A stretch of 64,000 nt of DNA. It comes from Perkinsus olseni (taxonomy: Eukaryota; Perkinsozoa; Perkinsida). Numbering within the stretch: the stretch's first letter is position 1; the number at the start of each line of letters is the position of its first letter. Made by a program: the position numbers and the translations under genes. Below the pieces are notes generated by a model. That model was not told the origin of the DNA. It ran no database searches and saw only the letters and a list, made by a program, of their open reading frames with translations. Below are positions 42,740 to 54,480 of the stretch, piece after piece. The stretch is taken from the NCBI GenBank assembly GCA_013115125.1, contig JABANN010000085.1:1-64000 (forward strand). Direction: 5' to 3'.

Positions 42740-44600
42740 GTATAAGTGGCAGCTATATGCGTGATGGTTGGGGAGTGCAGGAGTACCCCCCTGAGTCCAA
42801 TGACCGAGGAGAGTGCCTGGTCTATAGGGGTCACTGGGAAAATCATGTTTTCGACGGCGAAGGCGTGCTAGCTCGACGGAGGTCCTCGAGGAGTAGCGGA
42901 GTCCTGGGGCGCCTGAGGGAAGGTTGGAAGGATGCTGGTGGTGGTGTGCGGGGCGATGTCATTTATCGAGGGCAGTGGCGTGGCGGGAAGAAGCACGGCC
43001 GAGGCGTTTATTACTTCCAGCTGCGGGGACCCGAGGGTGTCGTCTACCACTGTGTTTATGAAGGGGAGTTCCGAGACGACGCCTTCTGCGGGCAGGGGAT
43101 CTTCAGGGTGCGGGATGTGGAACTGGTGGCGAGGAATGAGGAGATGTACCCTGGCCGTATTGTTAGCTATTATGGGGCCTTCGCTGGAGAGGGTACTGGT
43201 TGTGGACGGGAGGGTGGCCGACTGGATGAGGCGCGCGTGTGAGTACCTGGAGGGACCTGTTGAAAGTCTTTTCCGAAGTCTCTTCTCGAGACGATTGAAG
43301 GGGAATATTGCTTTATGAGGAGGCTGTCTTCTGCGTGAATCAGCTTGCTCGTGTGAGTGGCGGTTGGGTGCTGCTCGAAGGTGTCAGAAAAATTCCTGTA
43401 AGGTTTTTTGGCGGAAAATGCAGTCATGAGGAGACTTCCCAGTGAAAGAAGGAAGCTTCTTTGGCGCCTTCCGTGATGCTGCTGTTGAACTTGATAGGTA
43501 TGATAGGGGAGTGACGACTGGTGAGTCGAGGAAGAGTCAGGAGTTTTTGGAGTTCTTCAGACAGGATGATGATGGTAATGCTCGGGTGGGTCGATGGGCT
43601 GTCGGTTGCCCGATGACTAGGTATCCAACCCTGTGGTAGAATGCCTGTGGACGACACGCTTGCTATGTATAGCACCATCGGAGACGTGCTGGCCATCTGT
43701 CTGGATGGAGTTGTGAGGTGAGGGGGACGGTTGATGCCGACGAGTCATTCTCGATGGAGCAGCCTGCCAGAGTCTTTGAAGCATACGGTGATATCGAAAT
43801 GGAGCTACATGATCGGCCGAGCTAGTTCTAGTGCTGTGGAGTCGAATCGGAACTGTATTTCTCCGGTACAGTCATTCTGGCGTGCTACGGTCTGTTGTCT
43901 TTCCGCTAGAGTATCGGGAACCTTAGAATTTTCAAGAGCGTGATCGAAAATTTCGGGCTATTTCCTCCCGGAAGCCCAAAGAAGCGCTTGGAAGCGGCTC
44001 TATTATCATACGGTTGATAGGAGGGAATTTCCTCATTATTTTTAGAGTCCTTCTGGGCACCCTGGAGGGTTGTTGTTTCAGCGTGCTACCTGCCAGCCGG
44101 GATGGCATCAGTCTGGTGGGCGAGGCAGTTGATGTTTCCTTGCTTATGAAGGAGACAGAGACCTACTGTGGGGAGCTCTTGAACGGCCGACCGCACGGCC
44201 GGGGGGTTAAGAGGGTTCCTGTCGCGACACTTGTTGCCCGTAAGATTTCGTGGCTAGAGGTGTCAGAATGTCTACGGGTTGTCTGTCAGCCCCTCCGCCG
44301 GCCCAGTCTGACGCCGCTCGGGATGCGTTCTCGCGGAGTCTGTCGAGTAACGTGAGCGGGGGTACAGTTTTCACGGCCTTTACTAGCACTACTACCGCAG
44401 CTGGACGAGGGTAGTAAGAGGGGGTAATGGAGTTACGGCAGGGAGGGGTTGTTGTTGCGGTGGTTGTCAGTGTTAGAAGGCCTCGGTCTTGGGGGAGGGA
44501 GCTCGAGGTTTATGATGGTCAGTGGAGGGATGGTCAGAAGCACGGTGAAGGGCGAATGGAATTTAGGGATGGAGTGGTAGGAGGGCCTGCTGTAGCTGGT
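42740..44600 (+). CDS. MORN-repeat protein, part 1 (spliced)
   Basis: MORN motifs bind phospholipids and organise membrane-linked scaffolds in alveolates. Visible motifs on the plus strand are GSYMRDGWGVQEYP (about 42750), VYRGHWENHVFDGEGVLA (42820), VIYRGQWRGGKKHGRGVYYF (42958), CVYEGEFRDDAFCGQGIF (43050), TYCGELLNGRPHGRGV (44162) and VYDGQWRDGQKHGEGRMEF (44511). Between them are introns with GT-AG ends, for example after GRMEFRDG. The fragment at 43990-44060 copied from the 38.3-kb membrane gene sits between two MORN exons and ends in a stop, so it is either intronic or splits this locus into two genes. Start codon not fixed. Confidence 0.55.
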
Positions 44601-45110
44601 TGATTATCGTGAAGCTCGTCATCGTAATGTTACTGACAGAGTGGGAACAGCTGGTTTCTGAGATGTGTGAAAGTTGGTACTTCCGAGGTTTCCATTATTC
44701 TCGTCTATTTTCGCCATTGACGACTCCCGCTACTGTCTGCTAGATTAGTCTTGGTATCCACGTTCACCTTAAGATTGAAAATTCTCAAAGTTCGCCGCCC
44801 CGCGTGTGATATTTGATTACTATTGATCTGATGGTACTAAGTTATGAGTGAGTAGTAATGAGTAATAGTAACCAGTAACCTTCGACCAGTAGCCAGTTAC
44901 TCACAGGGTACGATAACGTGAGGCTGTCAACCTCAGTGAATTCGTGTATTGGTGAATTTTCCATTCTTGTATTCTTCCTGTGAGAAGGGTGTTTGTTACT
45001 CACGTAGCCGGCTATTTCGGTGATTTCCTGTTTTCGCTCCTTTCTCGGGTAGTATAACTGATCCGTTTCTCTGGCGAGTGTGAGTGAACTTTTGTTACGA
45101 TTGGTGTGGT

Positions 45111-46080
45111 ATGGATGAGCAGGTATACGAAGGTGGGTGGCGGGAGGACCTCCGCCACGGTCGAGGTGTGCAGGTTATCGATGCGGCCAGCAAGGTCTGT
45201 CTGCTATACGGATACACTAGGTGAGTATCTTAGGTTGAAGCGAGGTCTACGCAGAATGCAGGTATGAGGGCGACTTCCAGCATGGCATTCGAAGCGGCCA
45301 AGGGCGAATTGAATTGACTGATGGCTCGGTGTATGAGGGAAGGTTTGATACGAACCAGCGGCATGATCCCGACGGCAATGGTCGGTCTGGGTGAGGGCAG
45401 CACGGCCGCAGTGGTGGGAATAGGTAAACTGTTTGACGGCGGTGGTCGGCTGATTTACGAGGGAACGTGGGAGAGAGATCGCCGGACCCCATCTTGTCGC
45501 TTCATGCGGCTTCAGAATGGTCACGTGTAAGCTGTGGAATTTCGTGGCGCGTGACGATGTATGGTCGGGCGATAGGTATGTCGGTGAGTTGGATGGGTAT
45601 GGGAGGCCCTCTGGTCGCGGGTCCCTGTTTATTGATGAGACGAAGAGGCCTCCTGCTTTGTATGAGGGAGAGTGGAAGGTGGGAAGGGGGCCTGCGGGGG
45701 AGGGGCGAGTGGTGCTGTTTTGGGGTAGGCCGGGCGGTTCCACGGAGAAGGCGTGCTGGTGCAGAATGATTCTACTTATACAGGACAGTGGTTTGAAGGG
45801 AGGATGCACGGCAAAGGGATGCTGAAACAACGTGTGGCTGATGAAAATTTGGAACATGAATCGCTTCGCTCCGCTCAGCTGGTGCGACTTATGATGGCGA
45901 TTGGGATATGAACCAGCGGCAGGGACGGGGCAAGTTGACTGTGTTGAATGGACAGTACTCGTACGATGGCGACTGGGCTAACGATGTGCCTCATGGTCAT
46001 GGCGATCTTGAAGATCCAAAGTACGTGGGAAATGTCGCGCGCCACAAAATTGGCGTGCCGCCGCAGGTACATCCATGAGA
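45111..46080 (+). CDS. MORN-repeat protein, part 2 (spliced, start ATG 45111 likely)
   Basis: ATG 45111 opens MDEQVYEGGWREDLRHGRGV. After a 36-nt intron containing tatcttaggttgaagcg the next exon reads YEGDFQHGIRSGQGRIELTD and VYEGRFD. Further MORN motifs are LIYEGTWERDRR (about 45450), YVGELDGYGRPSGRGSLFID (45573), ALYEGEWKVGRGPAGEGRV (45655), TYTGQWFEGRMHGKGML (45775), YDGDWDMNQRQGRGKLTV (45892) and YDGDWANDVPHGHGDL (45962). The chain of at least seven motifs is consistent with one protein. Whether it is joined to part 1 is open. Confidence 0.6.
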
Positions 46081-46362
46081 ATGTAGTGTTCCATCAGGGC
46101 GTGTGCCAAATGCCGTTTGTGGACGAGGGAGCTCCTGTGGCGAGGTAGCCGGAGGTAGCCTTCTGAGTGTTCGGTAGCATGGCTGGTGTTCCTGATGTCC
46201 TGGAGTCAACCAATTTCGAAGTGGAACTCGGAATGGCATCTGGAAAAGGTTTTTGCACGTAAAATACGGTACCAGAATCGGATTTGGTTTATTGAACGAT
46301 CCCTGAGGGACGGTTAATAACGTGTAAGTAGCATAAAACTTCTCAGCCTGGCCGACTGCATG

Positions 46363-46688
46363 CCGATCAACACCCGTATCGGTAGACAGGCCCTTGAAGA
46401 CGCCATGAGTATGGTCAAGCCTCGGGTGGAGGTGAGATACCACGGGGCAGGCCGGGCCCTGAGCTTCTGGGGTAGGTCGGAAAGCCGATCAATTTGGGCT
46501 ACGGACTTCTGAATGCGGAGGAGCACAACATCTACGCAATGGCTACTATGAGGAGGTCTAATAGAGCGATACGACACGAACTCAGGAGAAGCGCGATGTT
46601 TGGTACGCAGACGCTGTCGTCTCATGGTGGGTTGTTGGGGGTATCAGGGGTCGTGGCTCTGGCTGCTGTCGTTGTCAGGTTTGGATGA
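46363..46688 (+). CDS. small spliced gene with C-terminal membrane anchor (tentative)
   Basis: A short exon from an ATG near 46363 (MPINTRIGRQALEDAM) is followed by a possible intron. A second open stretch ends at TGA 46686-46688 with RRSNRAIRHELRRSAMFG and then a hydrophobic tail GGLLGVSGVVALAAVVV. Splice sites are unclear. No family recognised. Confidence 0.3.
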
Positions 46689-46699
46689 TACGGTAAGGA

Positions 46700-47100
46700 C
46701 TGGCGTGTAGGGGTCCTGGTGCTGGTATCTTTGGGTGGGTGTTTCTTTGCTTGTTCATGATGTGGTAATTAAAGCGTTTCTCAGCTTCATCTGGGATTGT
46801 GTTACAGGGAAAGGGTGGTTTGAGGTCGTCTTCGGTTTTTTCTTTGATACCATGGCTTTGGCATCTCTTTCCCATTCGAAAATCTACCGTCGGTAAGTGT
46901 TCCTCACAGAGGGCGTGTGACTGAGCACACTGGCCTGACTCAGTGGAGGCCAGTCACAGTCAATTACAGAGGGAAACATGGCGTCCTTGCAGCTTCTCAC
47001 TGCCTTCGAGGTTCTTCGAGACCGGGTTGGTCCATTGAGTTGAAGTGAATTAGTTTTATTATTGCTGGTCGACTGCTGCGTTCAGTCGTTTGTTTTCCTC
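46700..47100. other. intergenic region upstream of the YbaK-domain gene
   Basis: No gene seen. It contains an imperfect inverted repeat (actggcc ... ggccagt) near 46938-46966 that does not follow the 14-bp scar rule. Confidence 0.4.
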
Positions 47101-47111
47101 TCCCTCACCTC

Positions 47112-48680
47112 ATGTCTCCGACAGTCCCCTCTTCCCCCAGTCGAAGGAGGGCTAGCTCGGCGATCTCCTCGACACAGAGCAAGATGGCGGGGCTGTGCAA
47201 GGAGGCTGGCCTGAAGGACTTCGAGCTTCGACAGGTCCCTAGCGATTTCTATGACCAGTCTTTGGAGTGGCGTAAAAATGTAATGACGGTGAAGGGGAAT
47301 TCCTTGTTCGGTTTGGAGCGCAGAGTGGGAATCTGGGTGGCTTGCGCTCTTTGAGAGTACTTCCTGAGGGCTGGAGTTGGTAGCAGTCCGGAGGAGCAGT
47401 ATTGAGAACTCTCAGTCGCTTGGGCTTGGACGTACCCGGTTAGTGGATTGCTCATCGACTTGGACACAGCTGTACTGCTGAATGTTTTTTTGTGAAACTG
47501 TTTGTTATTCATAGAGATCGCGAGGAAGTGCTCTTAAGAATTCAGTTCAGAAATTTTGTGACTTCCCCGCTTCGACCTTGGATACAGGTGCTGGAGATCC
47601 CGTCAACTGACCAGCTGTGCAAGACGTTAATAATGGAGAATGTGAAGCTGAACCACGTCGATGAGGAGGCAGCGAAGAAGAGGCTCCGATATGTGGCAGT
47701 GGTGGTTCAATACGGCCAGAAACTGCACAAGGAAAAACTGGTAGGGTTTGACGGTTCACAGGGGGGAGCTGAGGGTGGTGGGTGTCTCGCCGGGGGTCTT
47801 GGGAGGGGAGAGTGGGAAGCTCATTTTGTGACTTCCGAGAGAAAGTGGTTTAAGACCTCCCCTTGTATGCCTAGATCCCACGCCCTTGTCTATCATAGTA
47901 TGATGGGAATATTCAACAATGCTGAGTCAGCATTGCGGGATTCACGAAATTGGCTGTCTTCTTCGGGTACATCTTGGGTAATATCTTCGTGGCGATATTG
48001 ATTTATTGAGGGTTCGGCACCTGCAGAGTGTATCGTATCTTAGGGGTTCGCGGTACGCCGGATCGAAACGGAGCGTATGGGCCTCCCTGCGGCCGGTCGG
48101 AAGGCCTTCAATATGCGAATGGTGGAGCCAGAGGTATCGCAGAAGTTGTCAGGGTGAGTGGGTCGGGTTCAGCGTGACGGGGGGGTCGGGTTGACTGATT
48201 CCTCATGCTGGAGTCACTCTAGCGAGTCTCGTTATCGCCCGCTGGCATCTAGCATGGGCACTCAGGACAGACAGCATGGTTTCCGTAATTCCTGACCGAT
48301 AGACAAACACAAATTGTGATGGCTTGTATCTGGACTTCTAGCGTCGATTGTCACGAGTGAAGAAATGCGGAATGAGGCATATCTTTTCGTTCGTCTGGAG
48401 CATGGGCGATGCATGTGGGTTGGATGTTTTATTTCTAGGTTCACTCACAATGCTGTCACTTGTGTTGGTATGGCGACCAAGATGCCCGTCATCATTTCTG
48501 ATAGGATAATCGACGAACTGCCCTACGAGGACTTCTGGCTGGGTGAGTTGGCGGTGACGCTGTTACTCATGACCGCCGGGCGTCGTTGCAGGTGGTGGAC
48601 ATATCGATTTGAAGTTGCGGATGTGCAAGGAGGAGTTCCTATCCGTCTTTGACCCTGTTGTTGCGGACATCACTGTTTAG
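47112..48680 (+). CDS. YbaK/aminoacyl-tRNA deacylase-like domain protein
   Basis: ATG 47112 begins MSPTVPSSPSRRRASS and a helical lead-in MAGLCKEAGLKDFELRQVPS. After an intron opening at about 47279, a later exon carries VLEIPSTDQLCKTLIMEN and then RYVAVVVQYGQKLHKEKL (47586-47745). Another reads THNAVTCVGMATKMPVIISD and YEDFWLG (about 48440-48542), and the last starts GGHIDLKLRMCKEEFLSVFD and stops at TAG 48678-48680. CKT(L)xMEN, VVVQY, the HNAVTPxG-like turn and FWLGGGxxDLKL are the hallmarks of the eukaryotic YbaK-like proteins related to the prolyl-tRNA editing domain, which hydrolyse mischarged tRNA. Middle exons (47900-48300) could not be fully traced. Confidence 0.75.
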
Positions 48681-48941
48681 CGGACAACGCTTCTCGCGAT
48701 CTTATCGGGAACTTGTAGGGGCTACTGCCAGACCTCGAACTTCTAGTCTTTCTGGAGCCCTTCTCTCGACGAGTGTTCAGCTTGTTCTCCATGATGGCTT
48801 GTGCTATGGGGGGAGGGGTTGGGGAAAGGTGGGAATTTTCGGAGATTATGGTAGAGAGGTGGGAAAATACCTTTCTACCTGCGGAAGCTCATGGTCAACC
48901 TCGTTGGTCAGCCTTCCTCTTGTCCGTGGCTTTCTATAATT

Positions 48942-51900
48942 ATGTCATCGGCGGCAGTGCAATCGGCAGCTAGAGCCGCTATGGAGTTGGCCAAAGGTAA
49001 TCATAAAAATACACGGTTTAGCGGTGGTTGATCGGGGACCTTCTGAGAGCGTGTACTCGTCGTGAATAGCGGCAGAGTCGGTAATGATAGTCCCACGGCG
49101 GCGACTGCCGGTCCTCGAAAGAGCCAAGACTAATACAACCTAGGCCTAGGTCGTCCTGAACAGCGGCGGAGGAGGCGTCTGCTGCTTTTTACGTCGCGGT
49201 CTGCCTACTACTGAGAGGCTCTTAGGGGTGCTCACACGCGTCGTGTTGCTGATGGAATCTGGTCAGGTCGAGCGGGTGCACAGCAGAATGATGCCCTTCT
49301 TATTTACCCTCCGGCTGATATAAAATCAGTCATTGACAAGACGGCGGAGTTCGTCGCTAAGCATGGCGATGAGTTCGAGAGGAGGGTTATGGTCCAGCAG
49401 GCTAAGCAGGCCAAGTTCGTCTTCTTGACGCCTGGGAACCCTTATCGGAGGTGGTGGGGGGGCCGTCCGTGCTCGTAATGGTCGTAGCGATACTATCGCT
49501 ATACGAACACTGCGGCTGCAGTATGAGCAGCCTTGATTGTGATCCTTCGTCAAGGACGTGTTGGTGAGGTTATGGTACGCCGATCGCCCTCGGAACGGTC
49601 GTAGCGATAGCGTGTGCAGAGGCTGTGTCTTATTTATTATTGATTGATTTAATTTGTATCCTCTGGACTGCCGGAGCGGCGAAGTCCGTGCTTACAGGTA
49701 TTACGAGCATCGAGTGGCGGAGTTGAGAGGGGGTGTGCAGGGCGAATCAGGCCCGGCCATGCCCAAGGAGCTGGAGGACTACAAGAAGCAGGAGGTAAGC
49801 TTATCGGCTGGTAGCAGCTCGATGGGATCAGCGAAGCCAAGGGAAAGTTCTGCATGTTGTATCGTACACGAGGGTGATGATGAGGAGGTTTCTGTACTGC
49901 TATTCTCTATTCAGTCGTGAGCGTTGTTCCCGCGTGTACATGATATGGAATTCGCGTACCAACTCACAGATGCAGGAGAGAAGTTTTTCGGCTGGAAGCA
50001 TTCCCCTAGATCTACCCATTCGCCTTTCTTGGGGCTCAATTCTACTATCATGAATCACACGTCTATCGGAGATTTGTGGTCAGGAGGAGAAGCGTCGGAA
50101 GCGGGAGGAGCGGAAGATGCTGATGGACGGCCTCGCGAAGGAGGTCAAGCCGCCACCACCGGACGTCTACACGGTGGACCATCCATTTATCGCCCCTATT
50201 GATATGGACATCATCAAGATCACAGCACAGTTCACGGCTAAGAACGGCAATAGGTTCCTCCAGGTAGTGGGAGTGCGCGTGGGCTCAGTGGGCAGCGGGC
50301 GGTGAGTGAGCAGGGAGTGGTAGCAGAGCAAAGAATATTATTCGTGAAGACGTGAACGGTCCACCCTGCAGGGTCAGGGGGAAATTGCGATCGCTCCCGG
50401 GCAGCGTTTGATGGTTGAGAAATCAAAGAGGAATGGCTGAGCTAGAAATTATGGTCCCTTAATATTGTTTCTAAAGAGGTCCCCCAGAGGACGAGGGGAG
50501 TGATCGGTATCGTTGGAGCGGTGAATCAGGCAGTAGCCTTTGCGTCGAGCAAACTGGAAGTCGGTGGTCGCCACTCTTCAGTACTGCCCCAAAAGTGGGA
50601 AGATGAGTGGATCAGTCTCCCTTCTCCCGGGAATATAGCGGGGAAGAAAGGCATTCTGTCCCGCTGGGCCCCCCTGTACTGCCCGGCTTCTTCAAAATCA
50701 CTCTGAATCGGGTCCGCGGTCTTTAGCAGACTCGCTGTAGGATTGTGCGGATCGGCTGCCGGTGTTGTATTATTATAGCGCATTGCGTATTGGCTGCCGT
50801 ATTGCCCGACTCCAAAATTTCTCTGGGTCAACTCGCCGGTCTGGAACATCGCTGGAGGATTGTGTAGATCGGGTCGGGTGTAGCACCATTTCCCCCTTCA
50901 GGGCCTGGCAGCGCGAGAGAGCCGGAACCCCCAGTTCGACTTCGTGAAGCCCAACCATCCTCTGTTCGGCTACTTCCAGGCCCTAGTGGACAGCTACACC
51001 AGGGCCTTGCTTCCCCCACCTGACGATCTGGAGAGGCTCAAGGCGTACAGTCAGTGAGTGCATTCGCCGCCGAAGGCCGGCTGCCGATGCTCGGTGGGCA
51101 TTGTTTTTGTGTTCAGGAATAAGTCGGCGGTGGTGGACCGAGTGATGGGCCGCTTCCAGTACGACCAGCAGGAGGCTCGTCGAAAGGCTGACAAGGAGCA
51201 GCGGGAGAAGGAGGAGAGGTGGGTCGGCGAGGCGCTAATCTCGCGCAGTCGGTGAATCCACTGGATTATTATTTTGTATCCTACCATCTCTTCCCCGCAT
51301 CGTTGTCCTCTGCTGATGACCCAGTTCAATTCCCGTAGGGCGTGCCTGGAGCGATGACTGCGCTTCCGACTGTTCCTGCTGGGCTATTCGTGTCAGTCTG
51401 CGAGTGAATCTTCGTGCTGCACTGGGGCCAGTTCGTCCCGCTGTTCTCACCTACCCGCTATCTTCTATTTGCCATCCTGACGTGTCTTCTCGGTTTCCCT
51501 GTCCTTTGCCGCGGCCCAGCTTCACAGCGAAATTGATGCTTCGGGCGGTTCTCTTCGATCCCGCCTTGTGAGTGCTACTGTGTGTCAGAGCTCAAATGGC
51601 TGCGGTAGACTGGCATGCCTTTGTGGTCGTGGAGACCATCGACTTCAAGCCTGAGGATGACGAGCTTCCTCTGCCGCCACCGATTCTGGGCACTACTGGT
51701 AGCAGAGGTTACTGCTTTCTGTGTATTGCTAGTATTCTTCTGTTTTTGATGGTGGCAGGGAAGCGTCCGTTGACGGAGGCCCCTCAGACTTTGGTCGGCA
51801 GTGCGGAGGCTGCTAGGGCTGTGATCACGAAGGAGAAGGCGGTTACAGGCGAGGTGACGCCTGCTGCGGGGCTTGCTACTTGAAATTTCCTGAAATTTTT

Positions 51901-53626
51901 CCTGAGTCTTTGGAAGGACCGAGTTTGGAATTCTTTCGACGACACTCATAGAGGGAGTTATTGTGAAGAAGTCGTGGCGTGTGTCAGGGCCCTTCGTTCG
52001 TCCAAGAAGAGGAGGAGATGGAGATCGAGGAGGAGGGCGAGGAAATGCAGATGGACGATATACCACCGGAAATGCTCAAGGTGAGGTCTGTCTGGCCTCG
52101 CGAAGTTCAATATTGGCCCGTCCTCAGACTACTGACAGAGCGGCGCGTGCGGAGGTGGAAAGAGAGGAAGAAGAGCAGCCGGCCGAGTCGCTGCCTCTGC
52201 CTGAGCGTGAGCCTATTTGCCGTCCTCTCAGGGGCCGACCATTGGTTGTCTTTCTCAGTTGCACCTGCCCCGGCTGTTGTTCGTACTGACTACCATCGTA
52301 AACCCAAGCGGGCTGTGGAGTCCAGTGAGGATGAGAACAGATTGGTAGGTGTCTTTGTCTCCGCTGATTGAAATCCCAGGGGGGGGGGCGGTCAGCTCGC
52401 TCTGTGCCCGCCTTTCTCTACTTTTTCTATTACGCGCTGTGACAGTCGGTTCCTGAGAGGGTGGGATGCTCTTCTCTGCGCGCGGCTTTCGAATGGCACT
52501 TCGAAGATTTTGGCGAAAATCACACTCACGACCGCTCGGCGTACGAGGGTCTAACTCACGTTTTCTTCCGCTTCCACAATATTCTCATATTTCATCTGAA
52601 CGCTGAGTGAGTGACTCCCTTCAGGTGAAGTGCCCGATTACTGGACAGATGGTTCGGGCTGGCGAGCTGTCGGAGCATCTCCGTGTGGTCCTGCTCGATC
52701 CCAAGTGGAAGGAGCAGAAGGAAAAGGTGGGCTGCGGTGGCGTGGCAGTGGCATCGTGAGCGCTGCCTCCTTTTGCAGGTGTTGGACAGAGCCAGACAGG
52801 ACACCAACTACGATCAAGTTAATATCGAGAGCAACCTTGCCAGCTTCATTATCAAGAGGCCCGATCTGTTCGGTACCGTCGAGGAGGAGATTGAGCATCA
52901 GGTGGGGCCTGGTTATCTGGGGACTTCTCTGGAGCGTCCATTCATGCGCATGTGACGATGGACCAACTTGATCTTCCAAGAGACGAAGGTTCTTTCGTCT
53001 TATGTGAGAGAAGCACTTCAAAGTCGAGACTCTGAACGACCGGTGACGGAAGTTAAGATTTTATTCCGTAGTTAGTGTCCATGTGGATGCCATTAGTTGT
53101 GGCATATTCTACCGTTACCGAAGGGAGTTTATCTCGTGACGTGAATGAGACAAACTTGCCCCGTTGGTGGGATGGCTGGCCCGATGAGTCGTTTCCCATT
53201 GTCTAGTTGAGAAAAAATTTGACGCTTCGACGATTGTCCGATTGTCGTTCCCATCAAGGGAGCTTCTCAAGCTCAGTGCAACAGTTTGACGAAAAATGTC
53301 GATTTTTTTGTGCCCAGACGAGATCTGCTGTGAACAACTTTTCCCAGCCGGATTGTATTTTTTGCTTTTCCTTAGGCTTCAGTGGCCGCCGAGCAGTCCA
53401 TGATGACAGCATCATACGATGCTGGTCCGCAAGCTAGCAACGTGACGGATGCGGCCAATCAGATGCCGGGTCTCTTCGGAATGAGGGGCCCCATGCCCGG
53501 TACGGTTGCCGCCGCTGCTTCGAGTGTGCATCTGTGATTTCAGGGATGCCTCCGCTACCGCCACAGCGCTCTATGCCTCCTATTCCAGCCTCGCAGCAAC
53601 CACCGGCTAAGAAGGCGAAGAAGTAG
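48942..53626 (+). CDS. sf3a1: splicing factor 3A subunit 1 (SF3A1/Prp21)
   Basis: U2 snRNP component needed for branch-point recognition. ATG 48942 gives MSSAAVQSAARAAMELAKG and an intron. SURP module 1 is at about 49300-49450 (YPPADIKSVIDKTAEFVAKH, then FVFLTPGNPY) and continues YRYYEHRVAELR near 49690. SURP module 2 is at about 50155-50270 (PFIAPIDMDIIKITAQFTAK NG) and 50910-51050 (NPQFDFVKPNHPLFGYFQAL). Charged helices follow near 51120-51220, then VDWHAFVVVETIDFKPED at 51607-51660, DIPPEMLK near 52055, CPITGQMVRAGELSEHLRVV with LLDPKW near 52632-52715, and RPDLFGTVEEEIEH near 52857. The last exons give MPPLPPQRSMPPIP and PPAKKAKK with TAG 53624-53626. It lacks the C-terminal ubiquitin-like domain of animal SF3A1. 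Many short introns with clear GT-AG ends. Confidence 0.88.
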
Positions 53627-53885
53627 ACGATGACGCTGCTTAGGTTGAAGCGAGGAAGATATAAAAAACGTTTACTATATTGAACAATCGTATCAGAGGC
53701 AGAGGGCGCGGTTGTTGTGTGAAGTGTTAATATTGCCGGGTCTTGGATGATGGGCATTCTGTCACGCGCCACGAAAATAGATCGTAGATCGCAAGTAGAT
53801 CAAAGCGATGTAGATCGCTCTGTTATTGGTCGTACACTGAAGCGAAGGAGTCGTCTCTCTAGAGTGCCTCTTGTCTATCGCACCG

Positions 53886-54277
53886 ATGCCGTATAATGAA
53901 TCTTACGGCGGTGTGAGCAGCCATTCCGGATCAGGCTGGGCTAGGAAGCATTCGATGGGAGGCAGTGGGCAGTGCAATGGAAAGAAGGGAAAAGGAGGGA
54001 AGGGGAAGGGGAAAGGTGGGCCATAAGGCTCGGTCTCTCTAAATACAGAGCCACTGAGGTGGACCACCTGTTGTCAGCATCGCAGCGCGTTTGTTGCTCA
54101 TGTGGTTGGTTCATGTTATTAGTATCTTGCGCACATCGAAGATTCCGTGCAGGTAAAGGGGGCCCACCGAGGAGGCCAATGCGGTCGGGCGATGTGCGGT
54201 ACAACCAGAGCTTCCAGAACGAGTGCAACGTTAATTCGGACATAGCTGTGCCCCCTCCCCCTGAAACACAGATGTAA
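53886..54277 (+). CDS. small Gly/Lys-rich spliced protein, function unknown
   Basis: ATG 53886 (MPYNESYGGVSSHSG) leads to a tract of Gly and Lys (KKGKGGKGKGKG). A phase-1 intron from about 54016 to 54155 (gtgggccat ... cgtgcag) joins it to GGPPRRPMRSGDVRYNQSFQ and an end in AVPPPPETQM with TAA 54275-54277. About 83 residues when spliced. The reading phase fits exactly across the intron, which supports the model. Similar in flavour to small nuclear RNA-binding proteins, but no family recognised. It lies 260 bp after sf3a1 on the same strand. Confidence 0.45.
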
Positions 54278-54480
54278 ACGATCGGGAGCTCTCCGTCCTG
54301 CTTGACGCATTACTTGTCTGCTTGCGAGTGGACTTTCCCCTAAGCCCGGTGCGACTGTATAGTTCTAGCACGACTCGTTATGAGCGGAAGTCCTCGGCCC
54401 TGCTGCAATATGCGCTGATACAAACTCGGCGAGCTTACTAGCGGCAGCTTCCTGATTTCTTTTCTCCTTCTGTCATTATC

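Noticed and set aside
45204-45857. 217-codon minus-strand frame
   Set aside because: Lies antisense to a run of clear MORN exons.
47913-47934. Possible old scar with middle atgctgag in the YbaK-domain gene region
   Set aside because: Two mismatches in the left arm, and no empty relative to compare.
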